From NCBI RefSeq assembly GCF_003025005.1, contig NZ_PVSS01000014.1, positions 1 to 64,000 of the forward strand: DNA of 64,000 bases. Direction: 5' to 3'. Every line of letters begins with the position of its first letter. The first letter of the stretch is position 1. Source of the stretch: Brumimicrobium mesophilum. Its GTDB lineage: Bacteria > Bacteroidota > Bacteroidia > Flavobacteriales_D > Crocinitomicaceae. A program made the position numbers and the translations under genes. The notes below the pieces were generated by a model. It searched no databases and had not been told where the DNA came from. It saw nothing but the letters and a program-made list of their open reading frames with translations. Of this stretch, positions 18,021-26,424 are shown piece by piece.

Positions 18021-18320
18021 ATGTTCGGAAAAGATATGATGGCAAAATTGCAGAAAATGCAAGAACAAGCGCAATTGTCAAAAGAGAAATTAGATACCAT
18101 AATCGTTCATGGAGAAGCGGGCGGAAATCTGATTGAAGTTGAAATGAATGGAAATAGAAAATTGACGAAACTTTCTATCAATTCTGATTTGAATCAAATG
18201 GAAAAAGAAGATTTAGAAGACCTGTTAAGTGTAGCTCTAAATCGCGCAATTCAAGCTGCTGATGCCGCAAATGAAAAAGAAATGGCAAATTCTGCTAAAG
18301 GATTAATACCAGGAATGTAA
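18021..18320 (+). CDS. YbaB/EbfC nucleoid-associated protein
   Basis: A 99-residue member of the YbaB/EbfC family of small dimeric DNA-binding proteins. The N-terminal helix is rich in Met/Gln/Lys (MMAKLQKMQEQAQ), followed by a three-stranded sheet (IIVHGEAGGNLIEVEMNG) and a C-terminal helix (DLLSVALNRAIQAADA). In many bacteria the gene sits with dnaX and recR; here it is instead coupled by a one-base stop/start overlap to 5-formyl-THF cyclo-ligase. Confidence 0.9.
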   Translation: MFGKDMMAKLQKMQEQAQLSKEKLDTIIVHGEAGGNLIEVEMNGNRKLTKLSINSDLNQMEKEDLEDLLSVALNRAIQAADAANEKEMANSAKGLIPGM

Positions 18321-18907
18321 TGACAAGAGAGGAAATTCGTAACCACTATCGTGCTCTAAGAAAAGAGTTAACTCCTGAGCAATGTATTTATTATTCTCAG
18401 CAGATTGCTAATAATTTTCTGAGAAATTGGAGATTTACCGACAAGTTAATTCATTGTTTTCTGCCAATACATCGCTTAATGGAGGTGGATACGATTCCTC
18501 TAATAAAAAGATTGAGACTTAAAAATCAAGTATGTATTCCTGTTTCAAACTTTGATAAAAACAACATGACGCATAAAATCTTGGATGAACACACTCAATT
18601 CCAGGACAATGCGTACGGAATAGCTGAACCTCAAACAGGAAAAGATGTTGATGTTAAAGAAATTCAGGTAGTTATTGTTCCACTTTTAGCCGTTGACCAG
18701 CACGGAAATAGATTGGGTTACGGTAAAGGATTTTATGATAGATTTTTAGCTGAATGTTCTCCAGAAACTATTTTTATTGGTTTTACGATGTTTGATATTC
18801 ATGATGATCTTACGGAAATTGACGAATTTGACATCCCTTTACATTTTGTAGTAACACCTAAAGGAATTCTACAAACGACAGCTGAACAACCTATATCGAA
18901 TGGATAA
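18320..18907 (+). CDS. 5-formyltetrahydrofolate cyclo-ligase
   Basis: This enzyme (MTHFS family) uses ATP to convert 5-formyl-THF to 5,10-methenyl-THF in one-carbon metabolism. The 195-residue protein has the N-terminal basic helix REEIRNHYRALRKELT and the family signature GNRLGYGKGFYDRFL near residue 130-145. It overlaps the upstream YbaB-like stop codon by one base. No clear terminator follows; a weak GGGTT/AACCC hairpin lies near 18966-18991. Confidence 0.93.
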   Translation: MTREEIRNHYRALRKELTPEQCIYYSQQIANNFLRNWRFTDKLIHCFLPIHRLMEVDTIPLIKRLRLKNQVCIPVSNFDKNNMTHKILDEHTQFQDNAYGIAEPQTGKDVDVKEIQVVIVPLLAVDQHGNRLGYGKGFYDRFLAECSPETIFIGFTMFDIHDDLTEIDEFDIPLHFVVTPKGILQTTAEQPISNG

Positions 18908-19018
18908 CTAACAAATCAGAGGACCTTCTTAAATAAAATCGAAAAATTTGTGGATTGGTTGAAAGGGTTCCGCTACTTGAAGTGAAACCCAATTTGTGAA
19001 TTGTCAACTTTACTTTAT

Positions 19019-19471
19019 TTAGGTAATACTCAATATTGCCTGTTGGGTATTATTTAATTGAATAATGTCTCCTACTTTTTTATGTAACAACAGTTTTCCT
19101 AATGGTGAAGCTGTTGAAATTGCATATATAATTTGATTCTGAATTTCAATTTTCCCCAAACTTAAACCTAAGAAATAAAATCCCTTATCTGTTTCGACAA
19201 AACTACCAGAAATCACTTTCTCAGATTTCTCTAAAACCGGTAACCTACTCAATTCATTTTTAAACAATTTCGCTTGGTGGATACTGGCCTCAGCATTATC
19301 CATTTCTTGTTGCATCATAGCCCTACTGGTTTCATATTTATCTCCAGCACTGCTTTTAGTGTCATTATTACGTGATTCTAACGCATCATTGTATGCCTGA
19401 TTAGATAAAGCCAGTCTTTCTTCCAAAACTTCTTCAATCGCTTTAATTACTTCTTTTTTTATGGCTTCCAT
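19019..19471 (-). CDS. GreA/GreB-like small protein
   Basis: A 150-residue protein with an N-terminal helical hairpin (about 1-75, including SSAGDKYETSRAMMQQEMDN) and a C-terminal FKBP-like domain (about 85-150, ISTASPLGKLLLHKKVGD). This resembles the Gre elongation-factor layout, in which the coiled coil enters the RNA polymerase secondary channel, but the acidic tip is not canonical. Close relatives in this phylum carry the misleading label 3-oxoacyl-ACP synthase. Whether it rescues stalled polymerase is unknown. It lies 50 bp downstream of aroA on the same strand. Confidence 0.65.
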   Translation of the reverse strand: MEAIKKEVIKAIEEVLEERLALSNQAYNDALESRNNDTKSSAGDKYETSRAMMQQEMDNAEASIHQAKLFKNELSRLPVLEKSEKVISGSFVETDKGFYFLGLSLGKIEIQNQIIYAISTASPLGKLLLHKKVGDIIQLNNTQQAILSIT

Positions 19472-19521
19472 ATTTTTCTAATATCGATATTTTTAACTGA
19501 AATGATATTGAATTACTACTG

Positions 19522-20784
19522 TTATATTGTTAAAAAGTCTTTATAAAAGTCGGGATAAGATTTATCTATGGCATTTGGACTATCAATAAAAATCGAGCTT
19601 TTAGCAGCAATACTAAATAAACTCATCGCCATTGCAATACGGTGATCATTATGCGATGAAAAAGTAACTTCTTCTGAAATACTTTGATTTTCATTGCCAT
19701 AAATAATCATTTCATCCGCTATTAACTCAATCTTCACTCCTATTTTAAAAAATTCCTTTTGCAAAGTGATTCCTCGATCACTTTCTTTATGTTTTAACCT
19801 ATTTACTCCTTTAATCCTAGATCTACCATTACAGTATGCTGCCAAAACAGCTAAAGGAGGAAACAAATCTGGACATTCAGTGGCATCAAATTCAAAGTGA
19901 TTCAATTCGCTTTTTTCAACATATAAATCTCCTTTTTTCCAATTCACTCTTGCACCAGCCAATTTTACAGCATCTAAAATTGATTTATCTCCTTGACGAG
20001 AATTTTCAGAAAGACCAGAGAGTTTAACTTTACCTCCTATTGCAGCAGCTACAACATGAAATGAAGCCGCGCTCCAATCTCCTTCCACTTTATAATTTAT
20101 AGGCTTATCCAGACTTTGATTTCCTTTAATATTAAAAGTTTTAAAATTTTCATGTTCGACTTTCAATCCAAAAAAACGCATTAAATCGATTGTCATTTCG
20201 ATATAAGGTTTACTTTTTAGATTACGCACTTGTATCCTTGTATCTGAATTTAAAAATGGTGCTACGATTAATAAACCTGTCAAGAATTGTGAGCTAATAC
20301 TTCCATCGATTTCAACGTTGAGATTTGTAACTTCTCCTGAGATCGACAAGGGCAATTTCAACTCATTACTTTTAATCACTTTCCCAAATGGTTCTAATCC
20401 ATCAATGACCATTTCCATTGTTCGCTGGAGAATTGAGCCTTCACCATTGAGAAGAAACTCCTGTTCAAACAGCAATGAGAAAGCACTAAATAAGCGGGTG
20501 CTTAAACCAGATTCTTTACTATTTATGAAAACTTCTTCTTTAGAATCAAAATTTATTCCCTTTAAAAAGCGTAATTCTGCGCCATTTCGAGAGAATTTTG
20601 CTCCAATTGATTTAACAATACCTTGCGCAGCTATTACATCATCACTATTGGTCAAATTATGAATTACTACACTTGAACTAGATAATGATGCCAAAGCAAT
20701 TGCCCGTTGTGCATAGCTTTTGGATGAAGGAATATTTATTTCACCTTCAATACATTTTTTTGGTAGAATCTCCATTTTCAACAT
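19522..20784 (-). CDS. aroA: 3-phosphoshikimate 1-carboxyvinyltransferase (EPSP synthase)
   Basis: AroA makes EPSP from shikimate-3-phosphate and PEP in the aromatic amino-acid pathway. The 420-residue protein shows the PSSKSYAQRAIALASL start of the S3P site, the SKESGLSTRLF loop, the second-domain VEGDWSAASFHVVAAAIGG segment and the C-terminal SHNDHRIAMAMSLF motif. The loop around the glyphosate-sensitive Gly has the sequence NSKESGLSTR rather than the LGNAGTAMRP of enteric enzymes, suggesting a divergent subclass. The start could also be Met4 (20775). Confidence 0.93.
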   Translation of the reverse strand: MLKMEILPKKCIEGEINIPSSKSYAQRAIALASLSSSSVVIHNLTNSDDVIAAQGIVKSIGAKFSRNGAELRFLKGINFDSKEEVFINSKESGLSTRLFSAFSLLFEQEFLLNGEGSILQRTMEMVIDGLEPFGKVIKSNELKLPLSISGEVTNLNVEIDGSISSQFLTGLLIVAPFLNSDTRIQVRNLKSKPYIEMTIDLMRFFGLKVEHENFKTFNIKGNQSLDKPINYKVEGDWSAASFHVVAAAIGGKVKLSGLSENSRQGDKSILDAVKLAGARVNWKKGDLYVEKSELNHFEFDATECPDLFPPLAVLAAYCNGRSRIKGVNRLKHKESDRGITLQKEFFKIGVKIELIADEMIIYGNENQSISEEVTFSSHNDHRIAMAMSLFSIAAKSSIFIDSPNAIDKSYPDFYKDFLTI

Positions 20785-20965
20785 GGTTACGAAGATAAGA
20801 AAGTACCAGAAATACCAACTTCTAAAATCAAATTTCGAATAAATTAAGCAAAAATTGAACTTTGACGAGTTATGTCAATAAAACCAAATAAATCTAATCA
20901 TATTCACCAAATCTGACTAACTTTACCATAAATAAATCAAAATCTCCATTCTAAAACCTACTTGT

Positions 20966-22159
20966 ATGAATAATCTAAAAACACTACTTTCAATCGCACT
21001 TTTTAGTTTTATATTCTTAGCATCCTGTAATAAAAAAGAAACTGCGGAAAAAGATTTTCAAACATCTCTCCAAAATATAGCAGATAGTATTTACCAAAGT
21101 TTTAATACAGAATGGGGAATAGATAATGCTGGAATTCATTTTTATATTTCTGGGCTCTCCGGGTCTTTTATGGCTTCAAGCAATATTACTCCAAAACCTA
21201 GTCCTGACTCTCATTTTCGTGTAGCAAGTATTACAAAAACCTTTACAGCAGCTTCAATAATGTTGCTTCATCAACAAGGGGAGTTAAATATAAACGACAC
21301 CATAACCTCCTATTTACCAAACACATCAAATTTTGATATCCCGAATAAAAACATAATTACGATCAAGCAACTTCTTCAGCACCGGTCCGGGGTTTTTGAT
21401 GTGTCAAATAATGATATTCCTGCTACTGTTTCTGCTCCATATGCAGGAATGAAATATGAAGATTATATTAGAAATCAAAATGATTTACATAGCTTCACAT
21501 TTGAAGAAATGATTGGAGTAAATGCCGAGCACCAATTAAGTACGGCCTTACCCGATGATGGATTTTACTATTCAAACACAGGCTATAATATTTTAGGAAG
21601 AATAATAGAGGAAGTTTCAGGCATTAGTTATAGTGAGTTTATTGCCGAAAAATTCACGATTCCTCTAGGTTTAACAGGCACTTACAGTCCTTGGCAAGGA
21701 AGCGAAGTTGAAATGCAAACACCTTATATAAATTCCTATTTTTATATGGTTGGAGAAACACCTATAGAAACTTCACAAAATAATGTTTCCATTCATGTAG
21801 CTGAAGGAAATATTGTATCAACTCCAGAAGACATTACCAAATGGATAAAACTATTATTGACCGGTAATGCAGGAATAAATTCTTCAAATGTGGCATTGAT
21901 GAAAGAAATGGAAATAGCGGATGAGGGGCATGGTCTTTATGGTTTAGGATTAATATATGACGATTTGGGATACGGACACAATGGAATACATCAAAGCTAC
22001 GTCTCTTCAACAAGATACAATCCAAACAATGGAATATCTATTTTGGTCTCTGCAAATTTCATAAGGTTTGATCCGGCAGTTGGACAAGAAAGCATTTTTG
22101 AATTAGCTTATGCACTTCGCGATGCAATGCATGTTGTAGTTGAAGAATATCAAAAATAA
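20966..22159 (+). CDS. Serine hydrolase lipoprotein (class C beta-lactamase/DD-peptidase fold)
   Basis: A 397-residue penicillin-binding-protein-like hydrolase. The lipobox LASC (Cys21) predicts envelope attachment. The active-site SxxK is S88-K91 (VASITKTFTAAS), the Y-S-N element is in FYYSNTGYNILG (about 208-218), and the HNG triad element appears near residue 335 (GYGHNGIHQS). The family includes DD-carboxypeptidases, esterases and beta-lactamases; nothing in the sequence points to antibiotic resistance. It appears to be a single-gene unit. Confidence 0.87.
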   Translation: MNNLKTLLSIALFSFIFLASCNKKETAEKDFQTSLQNIADSIYQSFNTEWGIDNAGIHFYISGLSGSFMASSNITPKPSPDSHFRVASITKTFTAASIMLLHQQGELNINDTITSYLPNTSNFDIPNKNIITIKQLLQHRSGVFDVSNNDIPATVSAPYAGMKYEDYIRNQNDLHSFTFEEMIGVNAEHQLSTALPDDGFYYSNTGYNILGRIIEEVSGISYSEFIAEKFTIPLGLTGTYSPWQGSEVEMQTPYINSYFYMVGETPIETSQNNVSIHVAEGNIVSTPEDITKWIKLLLTGNAGINSSNVALMKEMEIADEGHGLYGLGLIYDDLGYGHNGIHQSYVSSTRYNPNNGISILVSANFIRFDPAVGQESIFELAYALRDAMHVVVEEYQK

Positions 22160-22189
22160 AACTGCCGCCCATTTTAAGAGGCGACAGTT
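22160..22189. terminator. Possible hairpin between convergent genes
   Basis: AACTGCCGCC (22160-22169) pairs with GGCGACAGTT (22180-22189) with one mismatch. The T-run on either side is poor, so termination is only a guess. Confidence 0.35.
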
Positions 22190-22219
22190 CAGCATTATTT
22201 AAGAATTTATACTAGCTGT

Positions 22220-22321
22220 TTATTTTCCAGCTTTCTTCGCACGTTTTTCTTCTTTTTTCTCTTTTGGAGTTTTTAAAGGTGCTTTTTTTTCAGTTTTCTT
22301 TGCATCTTGACTTTTTGCCAT
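22220..22321 (-). CDS. 33-residue Lys-rich micro-protein
   Basis: On the reverse strand an ATG at 22321 opens a 33-codon frame beginning MAKSQDAKKTEKK and ending EKRAKKAGK, followed by TAA. More than a third of the residues are Lys, with Glu and Ala, so it is strongly basic and probably one helix or disordered. I recall short proteins of this style in other flavobacteria, but cannot verify it here. It stands alone between a convergent serine hydrolase gene and a long non-coding gap. A nucleic-acid or ribosome-binding role would fit the charge, but that is inference. Confidence 0.6.
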   Translation of the reverse strand: MAKSQDAKKTEKKAPLKTPKEKKEEKRAKKAGK

Positions 22322-22661
22322 GATCTTAAAGTTTAATTGTTAGTTACAATTGACAACAGTCATTTCGTTGTCATTCACAAACCAATTTTACGACAATTTT
22401 CGATATAAAAAGAAAGTTGATGAAAATATATTTAAATGCTTTCACTTTGAATTTAATTTAACATTTATAAACTCCAGTTCTTACACAAATCCAATTGGTG
22501 GGAATTCATCCCCCACTAATTGAAATTATGAGTTGTCAAAAGTGGTTTCAACCACTTACTTTAATAGATTTAAGCTATTTCTCTACTGGCGAAGTATCCA
22601 ATCGGCATTTATTTCTTTTAGATTCTTTCAATTAACAGATAAATTGAGACTAAAAATCAAC
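22322..22661. other. Non-coding stretch, about 340 bp
   Basis: AT-rich with no convincing gene on either strand. It begins with the leader of the Lys-rich micro-protein gene, where an imperfect inverted repeat GACAAC...GTTGTC lies at about 22351-22372. The rest holds no structure I can support. Confidence 0.5.
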
Positions 22662-22692
22662 AAAAAAAGCCTCAACAAAATTGTCGAGGCTT
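22662..22692 (-). terminator. Rho-independent terminator of the DUF3078 gene
   Basis: On the reverse strand the arms AAGCCTC and GAGGCTT flank a short loop and are followed by a run of T's, 23 bp after the stop of the upstream gene. Confidence 0.8.
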
Positions 22693-22714
22693 CAATATTA
22701 AATATGTTTATTTT

Positions 22715-23668
22715 CTATTTTTTTTCTTCTTCGAAGTTAGCCAAACGATAAGCTATTCCAAGTCCAATTACTTGTTTAAATTGGGTTCTAGGCCCAACGT
22801 TTCCGTCTCTATCCGTGATGGCAATATCATCATCATAAATTACATTCAGCTGTAAATTTGCCGAAAACCATTTATTCACTTTAAAATCAAGAATTACCTC
22901 TCCATTCACATCAATATTCCCAGGGTTTTCTTGGTAATTAGAGAATAATTCAAGTCGAGATCTCAAACCAATATTTTCCATTAACTCCTTTTTATAGATT
23001 ATACGGAAATATGCTCCTAATTCCGCTCTGAAGTTTTCACCAGATTTTATTAAATCACCCATACTATTAAATTCAGCCGGTGCTACACCAAAAGCTCCAG
23101 AGTCTGCCAAAACTTGATCTTGAACAAAAGTTAATTTAGCAGATAACGGAGAAAGAAATACTTTTAAATTTTCATTAGGAATATATTCAATACCCAAAGA
23201 TATGTTAGCATATCCCGGTGCCATAATCGTTGAAGAACGAACAGAATCTTCTGGATTAGAAAAACCATCTAAAAATTGAGTTCTAAACCCTCCTAATAGT
23301 GAAACATACCAAGGATCTTTCAAACCGTAAGAAACTGTTGATTGAATATCTATAACATCATCCGTTTTTTCTATGGCTTCATCAAAATATTGAATTCCAC
23401 CAAGACCAGTAGATAATGTTGTAGCCCATCTGATTCTGTCTTTTTTATAATCCGCAGAAGCATTGATAAAACCTAATCCTGAAATATTGTTACGTCCACC
23501 ACTTGCCCAATTTGTAAAAGTTGATTGTGTAACGTTCAAAGCAAATTTACTTTCAAGTTTCCAATTACTTGTTTTTGGAACTAAAACAATAGTATCCATC
23601 TGTGCATTAATAGTTGGTGCAGCGAAAATGCTAATCAAACCGACTAATGAAATCATTTTAAAATTCAT
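22715..23668 (-). CDS. DUF3078 outer-membrane beta-barrel-like protein
   Basis: A 317-residue protein with a signal peptide (MNFKMISLVGLISIFAAPTINAQ) and alternating-hydrophobic strands to the end, closing with an aromatic-containing strand and a short charged tail. The conserved opening W-K-L-E-S-K-F-A-L-N-V-T-Q-S-T-F-T-N-W-A-S-G-G is the DUF3078 signature. I infer an outer-membrane barrel; no substrate or role is established. It is monocistronic, with its own -7 element and terminator. Confidence 0.85.
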   Translation of the reverse strand: MNFKMISLVGLISIFAAPTINAQMDTIVLVPKTSNWKLESKFALNVTQSTFTNWASGGRNNISGLGFINASADYKKDRIRWATTLSTGLGGIQYFDEAIEKTDDVIDIQSTVSYGLKDPWYVSLLGGFRTQFLDGFSNPEDSVRSSTIMAPGYANISLGIEYIPNENLKVFLSPLSAKLTFVQDQVLADSGAFGVAPAEFNSMGDLIKSGENFRAELGAYFRIIYKKELMENIGLRSRLELFSNYQENPGNIDVNGEVILDFKVNKWFSANLQLNVIYDDDIAITDRDGNVGPRTQFKQVIGLGIAYRLANFEEEKK

Positions 23669-23710
23669 TAATTAAATTTTATGTAGTTAATATATATTAA
23701 AAAATTCGGA

Positions 23711-23719
23711 GCAAAAGTA
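23711..23719 (-). promoter_or_regulatory. Bacteroidota -7 element (TActTTTGC)
   Basis: Reverse-strand TACTTTTGC matches TAnnTTTGC, 42 bp before the DUF3078 start. No clear -33 box. Confidence 0.45.
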
Positions 23720-23837
23720 GTTATTAATATCCTAATTAGCCGATTAAAGGACGTTTAAAGTACTTAATCACTTAAAAAGATGGGGAAAGGTGAAGAATTT
23801 TGTACATTCGTAGCAATTAAAAAAAAATTACAGAATC

Positions 23838-25016
23838 ATGAAAGAAGTTTATATTATTTCAGCTGTTCGTACACCTATTGGAAGTTTTCTTGGTGGATTA
23901 TCGACGGTTTCAGCTACACAATTAGGAGCAACAGCCATTAAAGGAGCAATTTCAAAAGCTAACATCAAACCTGAAGACATCAATGAAGTTTTTATGGGTA
24001 ATGTGCTTTCTGCAAATTTAGGTCAAGCACCTGCTCGTCAAGCATCAATGTTTGCCGGTATTTCTGATCAAGTTCCTGCCACAACAATTAATAAAGTTTG
24101 TGCTTCTGGAATGAAAGCTTTGTCTTTAGCTGCACAAACCATTCTTTCGGGTGACAATCATATTGTTGTTGCTGGTGGAATGGAAAACATGAGTCAAGTT
24201 CCTCATTATCTAAATGGACGTAATGGTCAAAAGTTAGGTGATATGAAAATGGTTGATGGAATGGTTAAAGATGGTTTAACTGACGTTTATGGTCAAGTTC
24301 ACATGGGATCTTGCGCCGACGAATGTGCAACAGAATATAAATTTTCTCGTGAAGACCAAGATAATTTTGCTATTAACTCATACGAAAAAGCTGCAAAAGC
24401 TTGGGAAGATGGTAAATTCAAAGAGGAAGTAGTTCCTGTAGAAGTACCACAAAGAAGAGGAGAGCCAGTTGTTGTATCGGAAGATGAAGAATATTCTAAT
24501 GTAAAAATGGATAAAATTTCATCATTACGTCCGGCCTTCAATAAAGAAGGAACTGTAACGGCTGCAAATGCTTCTACATTAAATGATGGAGCTTCTGCAT
24601 TAATTCTAGCTTCAAAAGAAGCTGTAGAAAAGCACGGTTTGAAACCAATCGCAAAGATTGTTGGATATGCTGATGCTTCTCAAGAACCAAAATGGTTCAC
24701 TACAGCTCCAGCAAAAGCTTTACCAATTGCATTGGACAAAGCAGGAGTTTCTAAAGATGATATTGACTTTTGGGAATTGAACGAAGCTTTCTCTGTTGTT
24801 GGTTTAGCCAATACAAAGATTTTAGGTATTGACCCAGCAAAAGTTGATGTGAATGGTGGTGCTGTAGCACTAGGACATCCTCTTGGAAATTCTGGATCTA
24901 GAATTATTGTAACTTTGATTAACGTTCTGAAACAAAACGGTGGTAAATATGGAGCTGCTGGAATTTGTAACGGTGGTGGTGGTGCTTCTGCTATGGTAAT
25001 AGAGAATATAGATTAA
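23838..25016 (+). CDS. Acetyl-CoA C-acyltransferase (thiolase)
   Basis: A 392-residue type II thiolase that joins two acetyl-CoA or cleaves beta-ketoacyl-CoA. All catalytic residues are present: Cys88 in INKVCASGMKAL, His347 in GGAVALGHPLGNSG and Cys377 in GICNGGGGASAMV. The length and the NEAFSVVGLAN motif fit the acetoacetyl-CoA thiolase branch, but biosynthetic versus degradative use cannot be decided because no fatty-acid oxidation partners are adjacent. It stands alone and is followed by two palindromes. Confidence 0.95.
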   Translation: MKEVYIISAVRTPIGSFLGGLSTVSATQLGATAIKGAISKANIKPEDINEVFMGNVLSANLGQAPARQASMFAGISDQVPATTINKVCASGMKALSLAAQTILSGDNHIVVAGGMENMSQVPHYLNGRNGQKLGDMKMVDGMVKDGLTDVYGQVHMGSCADECATEYKFSREDQDNFAINSYEKAAKAWEDGKFKEEVVPVEVPQRRGEPVVVSEDEEYSNVKMDKISSLRPAFNKEGTVTAANASTLNDGASALILASKEAVEKHGLKPIAKIVGYADASQEPKWFTTAPAKALPIALDKAGVSKDDIDFWELNEAFSVVGLANTKILGIDPAKVDVNGGAVALGHPLGNSGSRIIVTLINVLKQNGGKYGAAGICNGGGGASAMVIENID

Positions 25017-25031
25017 TAAAATTAGATATAG

Positions 25032-25059
25032 ATAAGGGCGATTTACAAATCGCCCCTAT
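25032..25059. repeat. Imperfect intergenic palindrome
   Basis: GGGCGATTT (25036-25044) and AAATCGCCC (25047-25055) pair perfectly around AC, extended by ATA/TAT with a mismatch. A possible decayed half copy (TGTAAATCGCCCTA) lies at about 36605-36618. Confidence 0.6.
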
Positions 25060-25067
25060 ATTAAACC

Positions 25068-25095
25068 AAAAAAGCAGACCTAGGTCTGCTTTTTT
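25068..25095. terminator. Bidirectional terminator between thiolase and the reverse operon
   Basis: A perfect 28-bp palindrome, AAAAAAGCAGACC and GGTCTGCTTTTTT around TA, gives a GC stem with U-tract in both directions between convergent genes. Confidence 0.9.
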
Positions 25096-25114
25096 AATAT
25101 TATAATATCATACT

Positions 25115-25591
25115 TTAACCAGCCATGTGCGCAAAACTGCTCTTCTTAATAGATCTAGGCCAAGCTTTTCTTAATTCTCCTAATGAGTTAATTAATGGAT
25201 CAAAAATGAGTACTTCACTACGATTACTTAATTCTGAAAAATGAATTTGTTTTAGCTCCTCTCCTTCTTGAATGGTAACCTGCATTCTATCAAAAAAGTT
25301 AATTCCCATCTTTCCTCCTAAATCTTTCATTTTGTGAACAGATGCATCTACTGAGCAGCCCGATGGTGGTACTAATGAATCATTTACTGCTACAACTGCA
25401 AAATATGGATTTAATACTTTCGCTCCAGCCCATAATTTATTTCCATGAGCAGCCCATCCATCAACGAAGGATGATAGTTGATTCTCTAGTTGTGACATCT
25501 CTTCCCCATTCAAAGCTCTATCGCTTTGATACAACCAAATTTTTGATTGATCGGGAAACTGAATAAATAAATCTTCGTTTGAAATCTCCAT
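25115..25591 (-). CDS. Conserved Bacteroidota protein of unknown function
   Basis: A 158-residue soluble protein with no signal peptide. The most distinctive part is the Cys-containing segment LVPPSGCSVDASVHKMKDLG (about residues 74-93) after WAAHGNKLWAGAKV. Relatives are sometimes labelled ABC transporter ATPase, but I see neither Walker A nor Walker B motifs, so I do not follow that name. It is the last gene of the operon amidase, MCE, membrane Fe-S, CCG protein, 9 bp after the latter, which suggests a link to that redox pair. Confidence 0.75.
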   Translation of the reverse strand: MEISNEDLFIQFPDQSKIWLYQSDRALNGEEMSQLENQLSSFVDGWAAHGNKLWAGAKVLNPYFAVVAVNDSLVPPSGCSVDASVHKMKDLGGKMGINFFDRMQVTIQEGEELKQIHFSELSNRSEVLIFDPLINSLGELRKAWPRSIKKSSFAHMAG

Positions 25592-25600
25592 AAATATTGA

Positions 25601-26395
25601 TTATAAATCTGCCGCAGTAGCAATTAACTCTGCAACATCAATGACTTGAATATTATTCTCTTGATCTTTATTTTTGACACCGTCAGTCATCATCGTATTA
25701 CAGAATGGACAACCTGTAGCAATGATATTCGGTTTTACTTCCATTGCTTCTTCGGTTCGTTTTACATTAACTTCTTTATCTCCTTTTTCAGCTTCTTTAA
25801 ACATTTGGGCACCTCCTGCACCACAACAAAGTCCTTTAGCTTTACAGTTCCTCATTTCCACCAATTCGGCATCTAACTTACTTAGCATTTCTCGTGGTGC
25901 TTCATAAACATTATTACCGCGGCCCAAATAGCAAGGATCATGGAAAGTGATTTTCTTACCTTTGAATGTATCTCCTCCAGCCACTTGCAATCTTCCTTCT
26001 TCAATTAATGACTGTATCAATTGCGTGTGGTGAACTACATCATAATTCCCACCCAATTCAGGATATTCGTTTTTCATTGTATTAAAACAATGAGGACATC
26101 CAGTTACAATTTTCTTAATTTCATATCCATTTAAAACTTCAATGTTTTGCATCGCTTGCATCTGAAAAACAAACTCATTTCCAGCACGCTTTGCAGGATC
26201 ACCTGTGCAAGACTCCTCTGCTCCAAGAACAGCAAATTTAACTTCGCATTTATTAAGTATCTTAACAATTGCCTTGGTTATTTTCTTTGCTCTATCATCA
26301 AAACTACCAGAACAACCTACCCAGAATAAAATTTCAGGAACTTCTCCGTTCGCTGTCATTTCCGCCATTGTCGGTACTTTCATCAAATCGCTCAT
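25601..26395 (-). CDS. CCG-domain (Fe-S)-binding oxidoreductase subunit (HdrB/GlpC-like)
   Basis: A 264-residue protein with two Cys-rich CCG domains: the first holds WVGCSGSFD and TGCPHCFNTM, the second FHDPCYLGR, KGLCCGAGGAQMF and ATGCPFCNTMM. CCG domains in heterodisulfide reductase subunit B bind unusual Fe-S clusters and handle disulfides or quinols. It lies 29 bp downstream of the membrane Fe-S gene and presumably forms a complex with it. No flavoprotein or dehydrogenase partner is next to it, so the electron donor is unknown. Confidence 0.85.
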   Translation of the reverse strand: MSDLMKVPTMAEMTANGEVPEILFWVGCSGSFDDRAKKITKAIVKILNKCEVKFAVLGAEESCTGDPAKRAGNEFVFQMQAMQNIEVLNGYEIKKIVTGCPHCFNTMKNEYPELGGNYDVVHHTQLIQSLIEEGRLQVAGGDTFKGKKITFHDPCYLGRGNNVYEAPREMLSKLDAELVEMRNCKAKGLCCGAGGAQMFKEAEKGDKEVNVKRTEEAMEVKPNIIATGCPFCNTMMTDGVKNKDQENNIQVIDVAELIATAADL

Positions 26396-26424
26396 ATAAC
26401 TATCTTTGTAATCTGTTTATAATC

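Noticed and set aside
18966-18991. Terminator after 5-formyl-THF cyclo-ligase
   Set aside because: The GGGTT/AACCC hairpin has several mismatches and no T-run.
22533-22751. 72-codon forward frame
   Set aside because: Composition is that of translated AT-rich spacer, and it runs through the terminator and the end of the DUF3078 gene.
25115-25591. Label ABC transporter ATPase for the 158-residue protein
   Set aside because: No Walker A, Walker B or signature motif is present.
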